Below are positions 1 to 6,152 of a stretch of 6,438 nucleotides of DNA, one piece after another; within the stretch, counting starts at the first letter, position 1, and every line of letters starts with the position of its first letter. A program made the position numbers and the translations under genes. This DNA comes from Pseudomonadota bacterium. GTDB lineage: Bacteria > Pseudomonadota > Alphaproteobacteria > Rhizobiales > Xanthobacteraceae. A model generated the notes under the pieces. The model did no database searches. It was given only the letters and a program-made list of their open reading frames with translations, and had not been told where the DNA came from. The stretch covers positions 1 to 6,438 of the forward strand of contig JAEZFA010000067.1 in NCBI GenBank assembly GCA_023417665.1, given 5' to 3'.

Positions 1-2082
1 GGCGCCTCGACCATCACCCAGCAGGTTGCGAAGAACTTCCTCGTCGGCAACGAAACCTCGATCAACCGCAAGATCAAGGAAGCGCTGCTGGCGCTGCGCA
101 TTGAGCGCGCCTACTCGAAGGAAAAGATTCTCGAGCTTTATCTGAACGACATCTATCTCGGCCTCGGCGCTTACGGCATTGCCGCCGCGTCGCTGCTCTA
201 CTTCGACAAGTCCGTGCATCAGCTTTCGGTGGAAGAGGTGGCCTATCTCGCCGCGCTCCCGAAAGGTCCGAACAATTATCATCCGTTCCGCCAGCGCGAC
301 GCGGCGATCATCCGCCGTAACTGGGTGATCGACCAGATGGTCATCACCGGTGCCGTCAAGGCAGAGGAGGCCGCCGAGGCGAAGAAGAAGCCGCTCAACA
401 TTGCGATGCGCGCGCAGGGGCCAAACCAGTTCAACGCCGAATACTTCGCCGAGGAAGTGCGCCGCGAAATCTTCGAGCGCTACGGCGAAAAGAAACTCTA
501 TGAAGGCGGCCTTTCGGTTCGCACCACGCTGAACCCGAAGCTGCAGGTGATCGCGCGGCGCGTGTTCACCGAAGGACTGATCCGCTTCGACGAAAACCGC
601 GGCTGGCGCGGCGCGCAGCAGAAGATGGAGCCGGTGCCGGGCTCCGACTGGGGTGCCAAGCTCGCCGAAATCCGCGCGCTTCATGACACCGGCTGGCGTC
701 TTGCCGTCGTGCTGCAGATTACCGACAACTCCGCGACCGTCGGCTTCCAGCCGCAGCGTGATCGCGGCGGCCAGCTTTCGCAGGAGCGCGAAACGGGCGT
801 CATTTCCGCCGACGGCGTGAAGTGGACCAAGCAGCCGATGCGCAAGGTCTTTGCGCCGGGTGATATCGTCTATGTCTCGAAGATCGACGGCAAGGACAAC
901 CAGTGGCGCCTGCAGCAGGTGCCGGAAGTCTCCGGCGGCCTCGTCGTCATGGATCCCTGGACCGGCCGCGTGCTGGCGCTGGTCGGCGGCTTCTCCTTTG
1001 AGGAGAGCCAGTTCAACCGCGTGACGCAGGCCTATCGCCAGCCGGGTTCGTCGTTCAAGCCGTTCGTCTATGCCGCGGCACTCGACAACGGCTACACGCC
1101 CTCGACCATCGTGATGGATGCTCCATTCGAAGTGGAGCAGGGGCCGGGCCAGCAGGCGTGGAATCCGCAGAACTATTCCGGCAAGTATTACGGACCGCAG
1201 ACGTTGCGCTTCGGCATCGAGCATTCGCGCAACGTGATGACCGTGCGGCTCGCGCAGGATGTCGGCATGCCGCTCGTCCAGGAATATTCGCGACGCTTCG
1301 GCATCTACGACAACATGCCGCCTTATCTCTCCTTCGCGCTCGGTGCGGGTGAAACCACGCTCCTGCGCATGGCGGCGGGCTATTCGATGTTTGCCAACGG
1401 TGGCCGCAAGATCAAGGCGACGCTGGTCGACCGCATTCAGGACCGCTACGGCAAGACGATCTTCAAGCATGACGATCGCCAGTGTCAGGGCTGCGATGCG
1501 CAGGCCTGGAACAATCAGGCCGAGCCGACCCTGATCGACCGCCGCGAGCAGGTGATCGATCCGATGAGCGCCTATCAGATCACCTCGATGATGGAAGGCG
1601 TGGTGCTGCGCGGTACCGGCACGGCGCTGCGTCCGCTCAATCGTCCGGTCGCCGGCAAGACCGGCACCACCAACGACGAAAAGGACGTGTGGTTCATGGG
1701 CTTTACGCCCGACCTCGTGGTCGGCGTCTATCTCGGCTACGACCGGCCGCGTCCGCTGGGCCGTGGCGTGACCGGTGGTCAGTACGCTGCACCGATCGTC
1801 CGCGATTTCCTGAAAGAGGCGCTGGCCGATCGCGTACCGCAGCCGTTCCGGGTGCCGCCCGGGCTGAAGCTGATCCGCGTCGATCTCTCGACCGGCCTGC
1901 GCGCGCAGCAGGGCGACAATCGCGTGATCCTCGAAGCCTTCCGCCCCGGTACCTCGCCGCCGGACTCGCTTTCGATCGTGGGCTTCAACGATGCCGACGG
2001 CAATCCGATCGGCGGCAACGTCAACCGCAGCACCTCGCAGGACCAGCAGGGCTTCTTCACGCGTGGCCGCGGTCTTTGGTGA
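1..2082 (+). CDS. mrcA: Penicillin-binding protein 1A, bifunctional peptidoglycan glycosyltransferase/transpeptidase (5' partial)
   Basis: This class A PBP polymerises lipid II into glycan strands and cross-links the stem peptides; it is anchored in the inner membrane and acts in the periplasm. The frame is open from base 1 and gives 693 visible residues. They begin at GT51 motif GASTITQQ (1-8), followed by the RKIKE motif (23-27), ELYLNDIYLGLGAYGI (45-60) and LAALPKGPNNYHP. The cytoplasmic tail, membrane anchor and the motif with the first catalytic Glu lie upstream; about 100-150 residues are missing if the length is typical for the family. An OB-like insert follows (about 205-310). The transpeptidase has SSFK with the active serine at visible residue 350, SRN at 409-411 and KTGTT at 553-557, so it looks catalytically intact. 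A CxxC (495, 498) lies in the transpeptidase half. The gene ends in TGA, 60 bp before the stop of a convergent gene. No clear terminator follows. The product call is very secure; mrcA and ponA are both used as names. Confidence 0.96.
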   Translation, partial: GASTITQQVAKNFLVGNETSINRKIKEALLALRIERAYSKEKILELYLNDIYLGLGAYGIAAASLLYFDKSVHQLSVEEVAYLAALPKGPNNYHPFRQRDAAIIRRNWVIDQMVITGAVKAEEAAEAKKKPLNIAMRAQGPNQFNAEYFAEEVRREIFERYGEKKLYEGGLSVRTTLNPKLQVIARRVFTEGLIRFDENRGWRGAQQKMEPVPGSDWGAKLAEIRALHDTGWRLAVVLQITDNSATVGFQPQRDRGGQLSQERETGVISADGVKWTKQPMRKVFAPGDIVYVSKIDGKDNQWRLQQVPEVSGGLVVMDPWTGRVLALVGGFSFEESQFNRVTQAYRQPGSSFKPFVYAAALDNGYTPSTIVMDAPFEVEQGPGQQAWNPQNYSGKYYGPQTLRFGIEHSRNVMTVRLAQDVGMPLVQEYSRRFGIYDNMPPYLSFALGAGETTLLRMAAGYSMFANGGRKIKATLVDRIQDRYGKTIFKHDDRQCQGCDAQAWNNQAEPTLIDRREQVIDPMSAYQITSMMEGVVLRGTGTALRPLNRPVAGKTGTTNDEKDVWFMGFTPDLVVGVYLGYDRPRPLGRGVTGGQYAAPIVRDFLKEALADRVPQPFRVPPGLKLIRVDLSTGLRAQQGDNRVILEAFRPGTSPPDSLSIVGFNDADGNPIGGNVNRSTSQDQQGFFTRGRGLW

Positions 2083-2142
2083 GGCGGTTTTCGGTGAGAT
2101 AGAGGCGGGCGCCGGCCGGTTCGGTCGCAGTGCCCGTTTCGT

Positions 2143-2631
2143 TTAACGGCAGCGCTCGACCCACGGGGTTTCGCCGCCGTTTGCGGTTTTCCCGTCGGTC
2201 ACCGATGGGCCGCGCCGGTCGGAGATGTTCGAAAAGGTGCGTAGCCGGCCGTCGCGCACCACCCACTCCAGCGTTTGTAGTTCGTCGCTTCCGGGATTGG
2301 TGAAGCGCACCCGCACGCGCAGCCGCTCGGACGAAAGCCGGGTCGCTTCCAGAATCTCGTAGCGGTTTTCCTGACGGCTGTTCGAATAGACCTGCGTAAC
2401 GCGGCCGTCCCGCACTTCGAAATTCCCGTACCAGTTGCTCGGCGACTCCGGCCGCGAGCAATCGGCCGACCACGGGCCGCCGGTAAGACCGAACTCGCGC
2501 ATGACGGTTTCGATGTTGCCGCCGCGGGGTGCCGCGGCAGGCGGGTTTCCGGACGGCGCCTGACCGCTTTGTTGTGCGAGGGCGGCGGCGGCCGATACGG
2601 TCAGGGCGAGGGCGGCGAGGAGCTTCTTCAT
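2143..2631 (-). CDS. Small secreted protein of unknown function
   Basis: The product has 162 residues and I cannot assign a function. I chose the ATG at 2631 because it opens a typical signal peptide (MKKLLAALALTVSAAAALA, probable cut after Ala19). An in-frame ATG at 2688 would put 19 poorly fitting residues ahead of it and run through the promoter region. After the cut comes a Pro/Ala/Gly-rich linker (about 20-38), then a compact domain beginning near EFGLTGGPWSADCS (46-59). This domain is rich in alternating beta-type stretches with two 'RDGR' turns (74-77, 126-129). It has only two cysteines, C58 and C161 near the C-terminus, which could form a disulfide that closes the domain. Similar small exported proteins with a 'W-ADCS ... 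TPW-E-C' pattern occur, as I recall, in Bradyrhizobium relatives, all uncharacterised. The gene is transcribed away from prfB and towards mrcA. A weak GGAT lies upstream of the start. Coding status is well supported; function is open. Confidence 0.82.
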   Translation of the reverse strand: MKKLLAALALTVSAAAALAQQSGQAPSGNPPAAAPRGGNIETVMREFGLTGGPWSADCSRPESPSNWYGNFEVRDGRVTQVYSNSRQENRYEILEATRLSSERLRVRVRFTNPGSDELQTLEWVVRDGRLRTFSNISDRRGPSVTDGKTANGGETPWVERCR

Positions 2632-2659
2632 GGCGATCCGTTGTCCCAGAACTGCGCGG

Positions 2660-2688
2660 ATTATTCCCGGGGGAACAACTTGCAGCAA
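2660..2688 (-). promoter_or_regulatory. Candidate promoter of the small secreted protein gene
   Basis: Read on the minus strand, TTGCTG (2688-2683) is followed after 17 bases by AATAAT (2665-2660), a reasonable sigma70-type pair located 29 bases upstream of the ATG at 2631. The spacer contains the inverted repeat TTCCC-GG-GGGAA (2664-2675). The -35 overlaps that of the divergent prfB promoter. This is recognised by eye only. Confidence 0.42.
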
Positions 2689-2689
2689 G
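2679..2689. repeat. Palindrome CTTGC-A-GCAAG at the shared -35 region
   Basis: This is a perfect 5-bp inverted repeat with a single central base. It covers the -35 elements of both divergent candidate promoters. It may be an operator, or it may simply arise because two TTGC-type -35 elements overlap on opposite strands. No known regulator site is recognised. Confidence 0.4.
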
Positions 2690-2707
2690 GCTTTCCACTG
2701 CTATAAG
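2680..2707 (+). promoter_or_regulatory. Candidate prfB promoter
   Basis: TTGCAG (2680-2685) and TATAAG (2702-2707) are separated by 16 bases. The extended forms CTTGCA and CTATAA resemble the alphaproteobacterial housekeeping consensus (CTTGAC...CTATAT). Transcription would start near 2714 and leave a leader of about 16 bases. GGTGA at 2721-2725, four bases before the prfB ATG, matches the 3' part of the consensus ribosome binding site. Confidence 0.5.
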
Positions 2708-2729
2708 GCGCGCACAAATTGGTGAACGA

Positions 2730-3861
2730 ATGCGCGCGGAAACCCAGAAGCTCGTCGAAGAGATCAAGCAGTCGGTCGAACTGCTGAGGAGGTCTCTTTG
2801 ACGTCGAGAAATCGGAAAAGCGTCTCGCCGAGCTGAACGCGCTCGCCGAAGATCCGAAGCTCTGGGACGACCCGCAGAAGGCATCGAAGCTGATGCAGGA
2901 GCGCACCTCGCTCGAGGACGCGCTCACCTCGATCAAGCGCATCCAAACCGATCTCTCCGACAGCGTCGAACTGATCGCGCTCGGCGAAGCCGAGAACGAC
3001 GAGGCGACGGTCAAGGATGCGGAAGCCAAGCTCGCGGAACTGAAAGCCGAAACCGGACGGCGCCAGATGGAAGCGCTGCTCTCCGGCGAGGCGGACGCGA
3101 ACGACGCCTATCTCGAAGTCCATGCCGGTGCCGGCGGTACAGAGAGCCAGGACTGGGCGAACATGCTGTTGCGCATGTACACGCGCTGGGCCGAGCAGCA
3201 CAAATTCAAGATCGCGCTGGTCGAGCACAGCGACGGCGAAACCGCGGGCATTAAGTCGGCGACCATCGAGGTCAAGGGCAAGAACGCCTATGGCTGGCTG
3301 AAGACCGAAAACGGCGTGCATCGTCTTGTGCGCATTTCGCCTTATGACGCCAATGCGCGGCGGCACACTTCGTTTTCTTCGATCACCGTCTATCCGGTGG
3401 TCGACGACGACATCAAGATCGACATCGATGAATCGCAGGTGCGCGTCGATACCATGCGCTCCGGCGGCGCGGGCGGGCAGCACGTCAACAAGACGGAGTC
3501 GGCGGTGCGGCTTACGCATATTCCGACCGGCATCGCGGTGGTGAGCCAGGGCGACCGCTCGCAGCACAAAAATCGCGAGCAGGCCTGGAACATGCTCCGC
3601 GCGAAGCTCTACGAGCAGGAGTTGAAGCGGCGCGAGGAAAAGGCGGCGGCAGAGCAGGCGGCGAAGACCGATATCGGCTGGGGTCACCAGATCCGCTCTT
3701 ATGTGTTGCAGCCTTATCAGCTCGTGAAGGATTTGCGCACCGGCGTTACCTCGACCGCGCCGCAGGACGTGCTCGACGGCGATCTCGACGACTTCATGCA
3801 TGCGACGCTCGCGCAGAAGGTGTTCGGCGGCGGTCCCGATAGCGTGGAAGACGTCGAATAG
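2730..3861 (+). CDS. prfB: Peptide chain release factor 2 (RF2), made by programmed +1 frameshift
   Basis: RF2 recognises UAA and UGA stop codons on the ribosome and triggers release of the finished protein. Translation starts at ATG 2730 (MRAETQKLVEEIKQ...), reads 23 codons to CTT 2796-2798, meets in-frame TGA 2799-2801, and must shift +1 to read GAC at 2800. It then continues for 353 more residues to TAG at 3859, giving 376 residues, a normal RF2 length. The sequence across the junction, LLRRSL then DVEKSEKRL, matches RF2 N-termini. Domains are an N-terminal helical part, a PCRF domain, the stop-recognition tripeptide SPY (203-205; E. coli has SPF) and the catalytic GGQ (248-250) in a well-conserved SGGAGGQHVNKTESAVR stretch. 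The C-terminal IRSYVLQPYQLVKDLRTGV block is typical of alphaproteobacteria. The reading shift should make RF2 synthesis rise when RF2 is scarce (known for the family). Gene callers often annotate only the second frame from ATG 2893, which would be wrong. Confidence 0.96.
2787..2802 (+). promoter_or_regulatory. Programmed +1 frameshift site of prfB
   Basis: The site reads AGGAGG (2787-2792), TCT, CTT (2796-2798), TGA (2799-2801), C. The internal Shine-Dalgarno-like AGGAGG is separated from the CUU slip codon by exactly one codon, as in E. coli prfB (AGGGGG UAU CUU UGA C). The peptidyl-tRNA-Leu can slip from CUU to UUU, and UGAC is a poor RF2 termination context. All elements are visible in the sequence; the mechanism is established for other bacteria. 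Confidence 0.95.
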
Positions 3862-3928
3862 CGTTGGCCGGCGGCGGGGGTGGACGCACTGCATCCCGAC
3901 CGGGACAAGCAGAACGCATGGACTGCGC

Positions 3929-3944
3929 CGCGCCGCATGGCGCG
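3929..3944 (+). terminator. Possible weak hairpin terminator downstream of prfB
   Basis: CGCGCC-GCAT-GGCGCG forms a perfect 6-bp G/C stem with a 4-base loop, 67 bases after the prfB stop. There is no proper T-run after it; only CTTGTTT follows about 10 bases later. It could end or attenuate prfB transcription, or may be a chance hairpin in G+C-rich DNA. Confidence 0.25.
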
Positions 3945-3983
3945 AAGAACCTACTTGTTTCCGCGACGTAACCCGCCTCGCTG

Positions 3984-4012
3984 TTGACCTCGCGCTGCGG
4001 GCATCGGACTTT
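3984..4012 (+). promoter_or_regulatory. Tentative promoter of the SDR gene
   Basis: TTGACC (3984-3989) is an excellent -35. At a spacing of 17 bases the -10 position holds GACTTT (4007-4012), which is a poor match. It lies in the 187-bp gap between prfB and the SDR gene, so a promoter is expected here, but the -10 is doubtful. Confidence 0.3.
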
Positions 4013-4048
4013 CCTCGCGAACAAAAAAGCAGTTTGGGAGGCGATCCG

Positions 4049-4921
4049 ATGTTTCAGCCGGGCTTGATGAAGGGGCAGAAGATTCTCGTGACCGGAGGCG
4101 GTACCGGTCTTGGCCGCGCGATGAGCGAGAAGTTTCTCTCGTTGGGGGCCGAGGTTGCGATCTGCGGCCGGCGTAAACAGGTTTGCGAGGAAACCGCAGG
4201 CGCGCTGATGAAGGCGCATGGCGGCAAGGTCAGTGCCTATGGCGTCGATATCCGCGACGCCGCCGCGGTCGATGCAATGGTCGGCGAAATCTTCAAGGAC
4301 GGTCCGCTGACCGGCCTCGTGAACAACGCTGCCGGAAACTTCATATCGCGCACCGAAGACCTGTCGCCCAATGGCTTTGATGCGGTGGCAAATATCGTGA
4401 TGCGCGGCACCTTCTATGTGACGCACGCTGTCGGCAAGCGCTGGATCGCGGGCAAGCACAAAGGGAGCGTGCTTTCCATTTCCGTGACCTGGGTTCGCAA
4501 TGGCGGCCCGTTCGTGGTGCCCTCGACCATGAGCAAGGCCGCGGTCGCCGCGATGACGAGTTCGCTCGCGAGCGAGTGGGGACGCTACGGCATTCGCCTG
4601 AATGCGGTGGCACCCGGCGAGATTCCGACCGAGGGCATGAGCAAGCGTCTCAATCCGGGCGAGAAGCCCGGCGCGCGTACGGCGAAGCGCAATCCGATGG
4701 GACGTGCGGGCACGCTCGAGGAATTGCAGAACCTCGCGGTGTTTCTGATGTCGCCCGGCTGTGAATGGCTCTCCGGCGAGATGATCGCGATGGACGGCGC
4801 GCAGGCGCTTGCGACTGGCGGAAACTTCTACGAGTTGCGCGAGTGGGGCGATGCGGAATGGAAAGCGGCGCGCGATGCGATCGTTGCGCAGAACGAGAAA
4901 GACAAGGCGCAGCGCGCGTAA
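4049..4921 (+). CDS. SDR family oxidoreductase, 2,4-dienoyl-CoA reductase-like
   Basis: This is a probable cytoplasmic NADP(H)-dependent reductase of 290 residues. I chose the start at ATG 4049 because GGGAGG (4036-4041) lies seven bases ahead of it. The Rossmann motif TGGGTGLG is at 15-22, and GRR at 40-42 after the second strand favours NADPH. NNAAGNF is at 92-98, then LSPN, FVVPS (155-159), EWGRYGIRLN and the VAPGEIPTEG loop. NNAAGNFIS, FVVPS and the PG-I-T-G region resemble mitochondrial 2,4-dienoyl-CoA reductase, which helps degrade unsaturated fatty acids. The position of the classical YxxxK tyrosine is Ser159 (S-x3-K163), as in that family, and its alternative catalytic tyrosine also appears absent: the stretch reads SVTWVRNGG (145-153). 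The C-terminal tail (FYELREWGDAEW...) is longer than in the animal enzyme and resembles bacterial relatives of unknown substrate. The fold is certain; the substrate is a guess from family resemblance. Confidence 0.9.
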   Translation: MFQPGLMKGQKILVTGGGTGLGRAMSEKFLSLGAEVAICGRRKQVCEETAGALMKAHGGKVSAYGVDIRDAAAVDAMVGEIFKDGPLTGLVNNAAGNFISRTEDLSPNGFDAVANIVMRGTFYVTHAVGKRWIAGKHKGSVLSISVTWVRNGGPFVVPSTMSKAAVAAMTSSLASEWGRYGIRLNAVAPGEIPTEGMSKRLNPGEKPGARTAKRNPMGRAGTLEELQNLAVFLMSPGCEWLSGEMIAMDGAQALATGGNFYELREWGDAEWKAARDAIVAQNEKDKAQRA

Positions 4922-4941
4922 ATTTTCTGAATCTACCGCGT

Positions 4942-4969
4942 AGCGAAACGGCGTAGTTTACGCTTCGCT
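4942..4969 (+). repeat. Bulged hairpin downstream of the SDR gene
   Basis: AGCGAA (4942-4947) pairs with TTCGCT (4964-4969), and nested within it GCGTA (4951-4955) pairs with TACGC (4959-4963) around a GTT loop. ACG at 4948-4950 bulges out. That gives 11 base pairs, 20 bases after the SDR stop. Only TTG follows, so it is not a clean terminator. It may be a transcript-end structure or an operator for the next gene. Confidence 0.4.
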
Positions 4970-4992
4970 TTGCTGCGCATGGAGTCTAGGTT
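4964..4992 (+). promoter_or_regulatory. Tentative promoter of the TctC-like gene
   Basis: TTCGCT (4964-4969) and TAGGTT (4987-4992) are 17 bases apart. The -10 resembles the TAGGCT form seen before the last gene in the window, but the -35 is weak and lies in the right arm of the hairpin at 4942-4969. The start would fall near 4999, giving a leader of about 25 bases. This is low-confidence. Confidence 0.22.
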
Positions 4993-5022
4993 TCGCCCGC
5001 AAAATAATTCGGGAGAAACGAC

Positions 5023-5997
5023 GTGATTGCAAAGTTCCGTTTCGCTGTATTGGCCGCCGCAACGCTTGCGGCGGGTGCGATGATTATGCCTGCCGGCGCG
5101 CAGGAATATCCTGCGCGCACCGTTCGTCTTGTCGTGCCGTATCCCGCGGGCGGCACCACGGACGTGCTGACGCGTCTGGTCGCCGAACATCTGACGACTT
5201 CGCTGAAACAGACCTTCGTCGTGGACAACCGTCCGGGCGCCGGAACGAACACCGGTACCGGCGAAGTCCTGAAAGCGGTAGCCGATGGCTACACGGTCCT
5301 GATCGTGAGTCCTGCGAATGCGATCAACGCGACGCTGTTCAAGAGGATGCCCTTCAACTTTCTCGAACAGGCGACCGGCGTCGCCGGGTTTGCGCGCGTT
5401 CCGAACGTCATGGTCGTCAATCCCGACGTGCCGGCCAAGACCGTGCAGGAATTCATCGCCTGGGCGAAGAAGAACGAAGGCAAGGTGAACTTCGCGTCGT
5501 CAGGCAACGGTTCTTCGATCCACCTGTCCGGGGAGCTGTTCAAATCGATGACCGGCGTGCAGATGACCCATGTGCCCTATAAGGGCTCGGCGCCGGCGCT
5601 GGTCGATCTCCTGAGCGGGCAGGTGCATGTCATGTTCGACAACCTGCCGTCGGCGATCCCGCATATTCGCGCGGGCAAGCTGCGCGCGCTGGCGGTGACC
5701 TCGGAGCAGCCGGCGAAGGCTTTGCCGAACGTGCCGACGCTGGCTGCGACGGTGAAGGGCTTTGAGGCGAGTTCCTGGTTCGGGATGGCGGTACCCAAGG
5801 GTACGCCGCAGGCCGTGATCGACAAGCTCAACAAGGCCGTGAACGAGGCGCTGAAGGATCCGAAAATCCGCGGGCGGATTGAAGATCTCGGCGGCGTTCC
5901 GTTTGAGGTCACGCCGGCCCAGTTCACCAAGTTCATGGTCGACGAGACCAACAAATGGGCACCGGTCGTCAAGGCTTCCGGCGCGACGGTCGACTGA
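5023..5997 (+). CDS. Tripartite tricarboxylate transporter substrate-binding protein (TctC/Bug family)
   Basis: This is a periplasmic binding protein of 324 residues that should capture a small, usually carboxylated, solute and hand it to a TctA/TctB-type membrane transporter, or act as a sensor. It starts at GTG 5023, with GGGAGA (5011-5016) six bases ahead. The signal peptide spans residues 1-26 with a probable cut AGA|QEYP. The mature protein shows the family layout: RTVRLVVPYPAGGTTD (32-47), VVDNRPGAG (66-74), ADGYT (87-91), then a second lobe entered near THVPYKGSAPALVDLLSGQV (YKGS 186-189) and a C-terminal VPKGTP segment. Length and motifs are normal for Bug proteins, which are greatly expanded in Bordetella, Bradyrhizobium and relatives and are often orphan. 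No TctA or TctB gene lies in the window. The ligand cannot be read from the sequence. It is 101 bp downstream of the SDR gene on the same strand and ends in a strong terminator. Confidence 0.95.
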   Translation: MIAKFRFAVLAAATLAAGAMIMPAGAQEYPARTVRLVVPYPAGGTTDVLTRLVAEHLTTSLKQTFVVDNRPGAGTNTGTGEVLKAVADGYTVLIVSPANAINATLFKRMPFNFLEQATGVAGFARVPNVMVVNPDVPAKTVQEFIAWAKKNEGKVNFASSGNGSSIHLSGELFKSMTGVQMTHVPYKGSAPALVDLLSGQVHVMFDNLPSAIPHIRAGKLRALAVTSEQPAKALPNVPTLAATVKGFEASSWFGMAVPKGTPQAVIDKLNKAVNEALKDPKIRGRIEDLGGVPFEVTPAQFTKFMVDETNKWAPVVKASGATVD

Positions 5998-6020
5998 CTA
6001 CAGCCGGCCTGCACAAAATG

Positions 6021-6057
6021 GCGCCTCGCAGAACTTGCTGCGGGGCGCTTTTTCTTT
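6021..6057 (+). terminator. Rho-independent terminator after the TctC-like gene
   Basis: GCGCCTCGCAG (6021-6031) pairs with CTGCGGGGCGC (6038-6048) over 11 positions with one G-T wobble around the loop AACTTG. TTTTTCTTT follows immediately (6049-6057). It begins 24 bases after the TGA stop and should separate this transcript from the next gene. Confidence 0.93.
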
Positions 6058-6078
6058 GCGGATACACGGGCCTGTCAT

Positions 6079-6107
6079 TTGTAGGCCGGTTCGACGCGAG
6101 CTAGGCT
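6079..6107 (+). promoter_or_regulatory. Candidate promoter of the membrane protein gene
   Basis: TTGTAG (6079-6084) and TAGGCT (6102-6107) are separated by 17 bases, just after the strong terminator and 45 bases before the ATG at 6153. A small hairpin, CGAGC-TAG-GCTCG (6097-6109), covers the -10, and GGCCT...AGGCC (6070-6074 and 6083-6087) flanks the -35. A promoter is expected here because the terminator isolates the gene from upstream transcription. Confidence 0.38.
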
Positions 6108-6152
6108 CGGCCGCGACAACGCTGACCCCGCGTTTGCGGTTAGAGATCGCAG

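Noticed and set aside
2113..2127. Hairpin CGGCCG-GTT-CGGTCG in the convergent gap after mrcA as a terminator
   Set aside because: Six base pairs with a wobble, and no T-run directly after it on either strand; such hairpins are expected by chance in this base composition.
2529..2729. Upstream extension of the first prfB frame to 2529
   Set aside because: The frame is open, but it runs antisense through the signal peptide of the secreted-protein gene and the promoter region; the RF2 family start matches MRAE at 2730.
2787..2800. AGGAGG at 2787-2792 as a translation start signal
   Set aside because: The only start-like codon at suitable distance is TTG at 2798, in a frame that stops after a dozen codons. 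The element fits frameshift stimulation instead.
2057..2884. Minus-strand open frame of 275 codons overlapping the secreted-protein gene and the prfB start
   Set aside because: Arg-rich composition, and it overlaps both better-supported genes and the promoter region. It shares sequence with the real 2143-2631 gene in another frame.
3337..3345. SPY in place of SPF in the RF2 stop-recognition tripeptide as a sign of altered specificity
   Set aside because: From memory, SPY is normal in alphaproteobacterial RF2 (for example Brucella), so it is a lineage variant and not an anomaly.
2764..3894. Long open frame of 376 codons on the minus strand, antisense to prfB
   Set aside because: It lies opposite a gene with RF2 motifs along its whole length. 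Its His/Arg/Leu-rich composition is the usual shadow of a high-G+C coding strand, and it has no ribosome binding site or recognisable motif.
3800..4048. N-terminal extension of the SDR frame back to 3800
   Set aside because: It would overlap the end of prfB and add Arg/Ser-rich sequence with no similarity to SDR N-termini; GGGAGG seven bases before ATG 4049 fixes the start.
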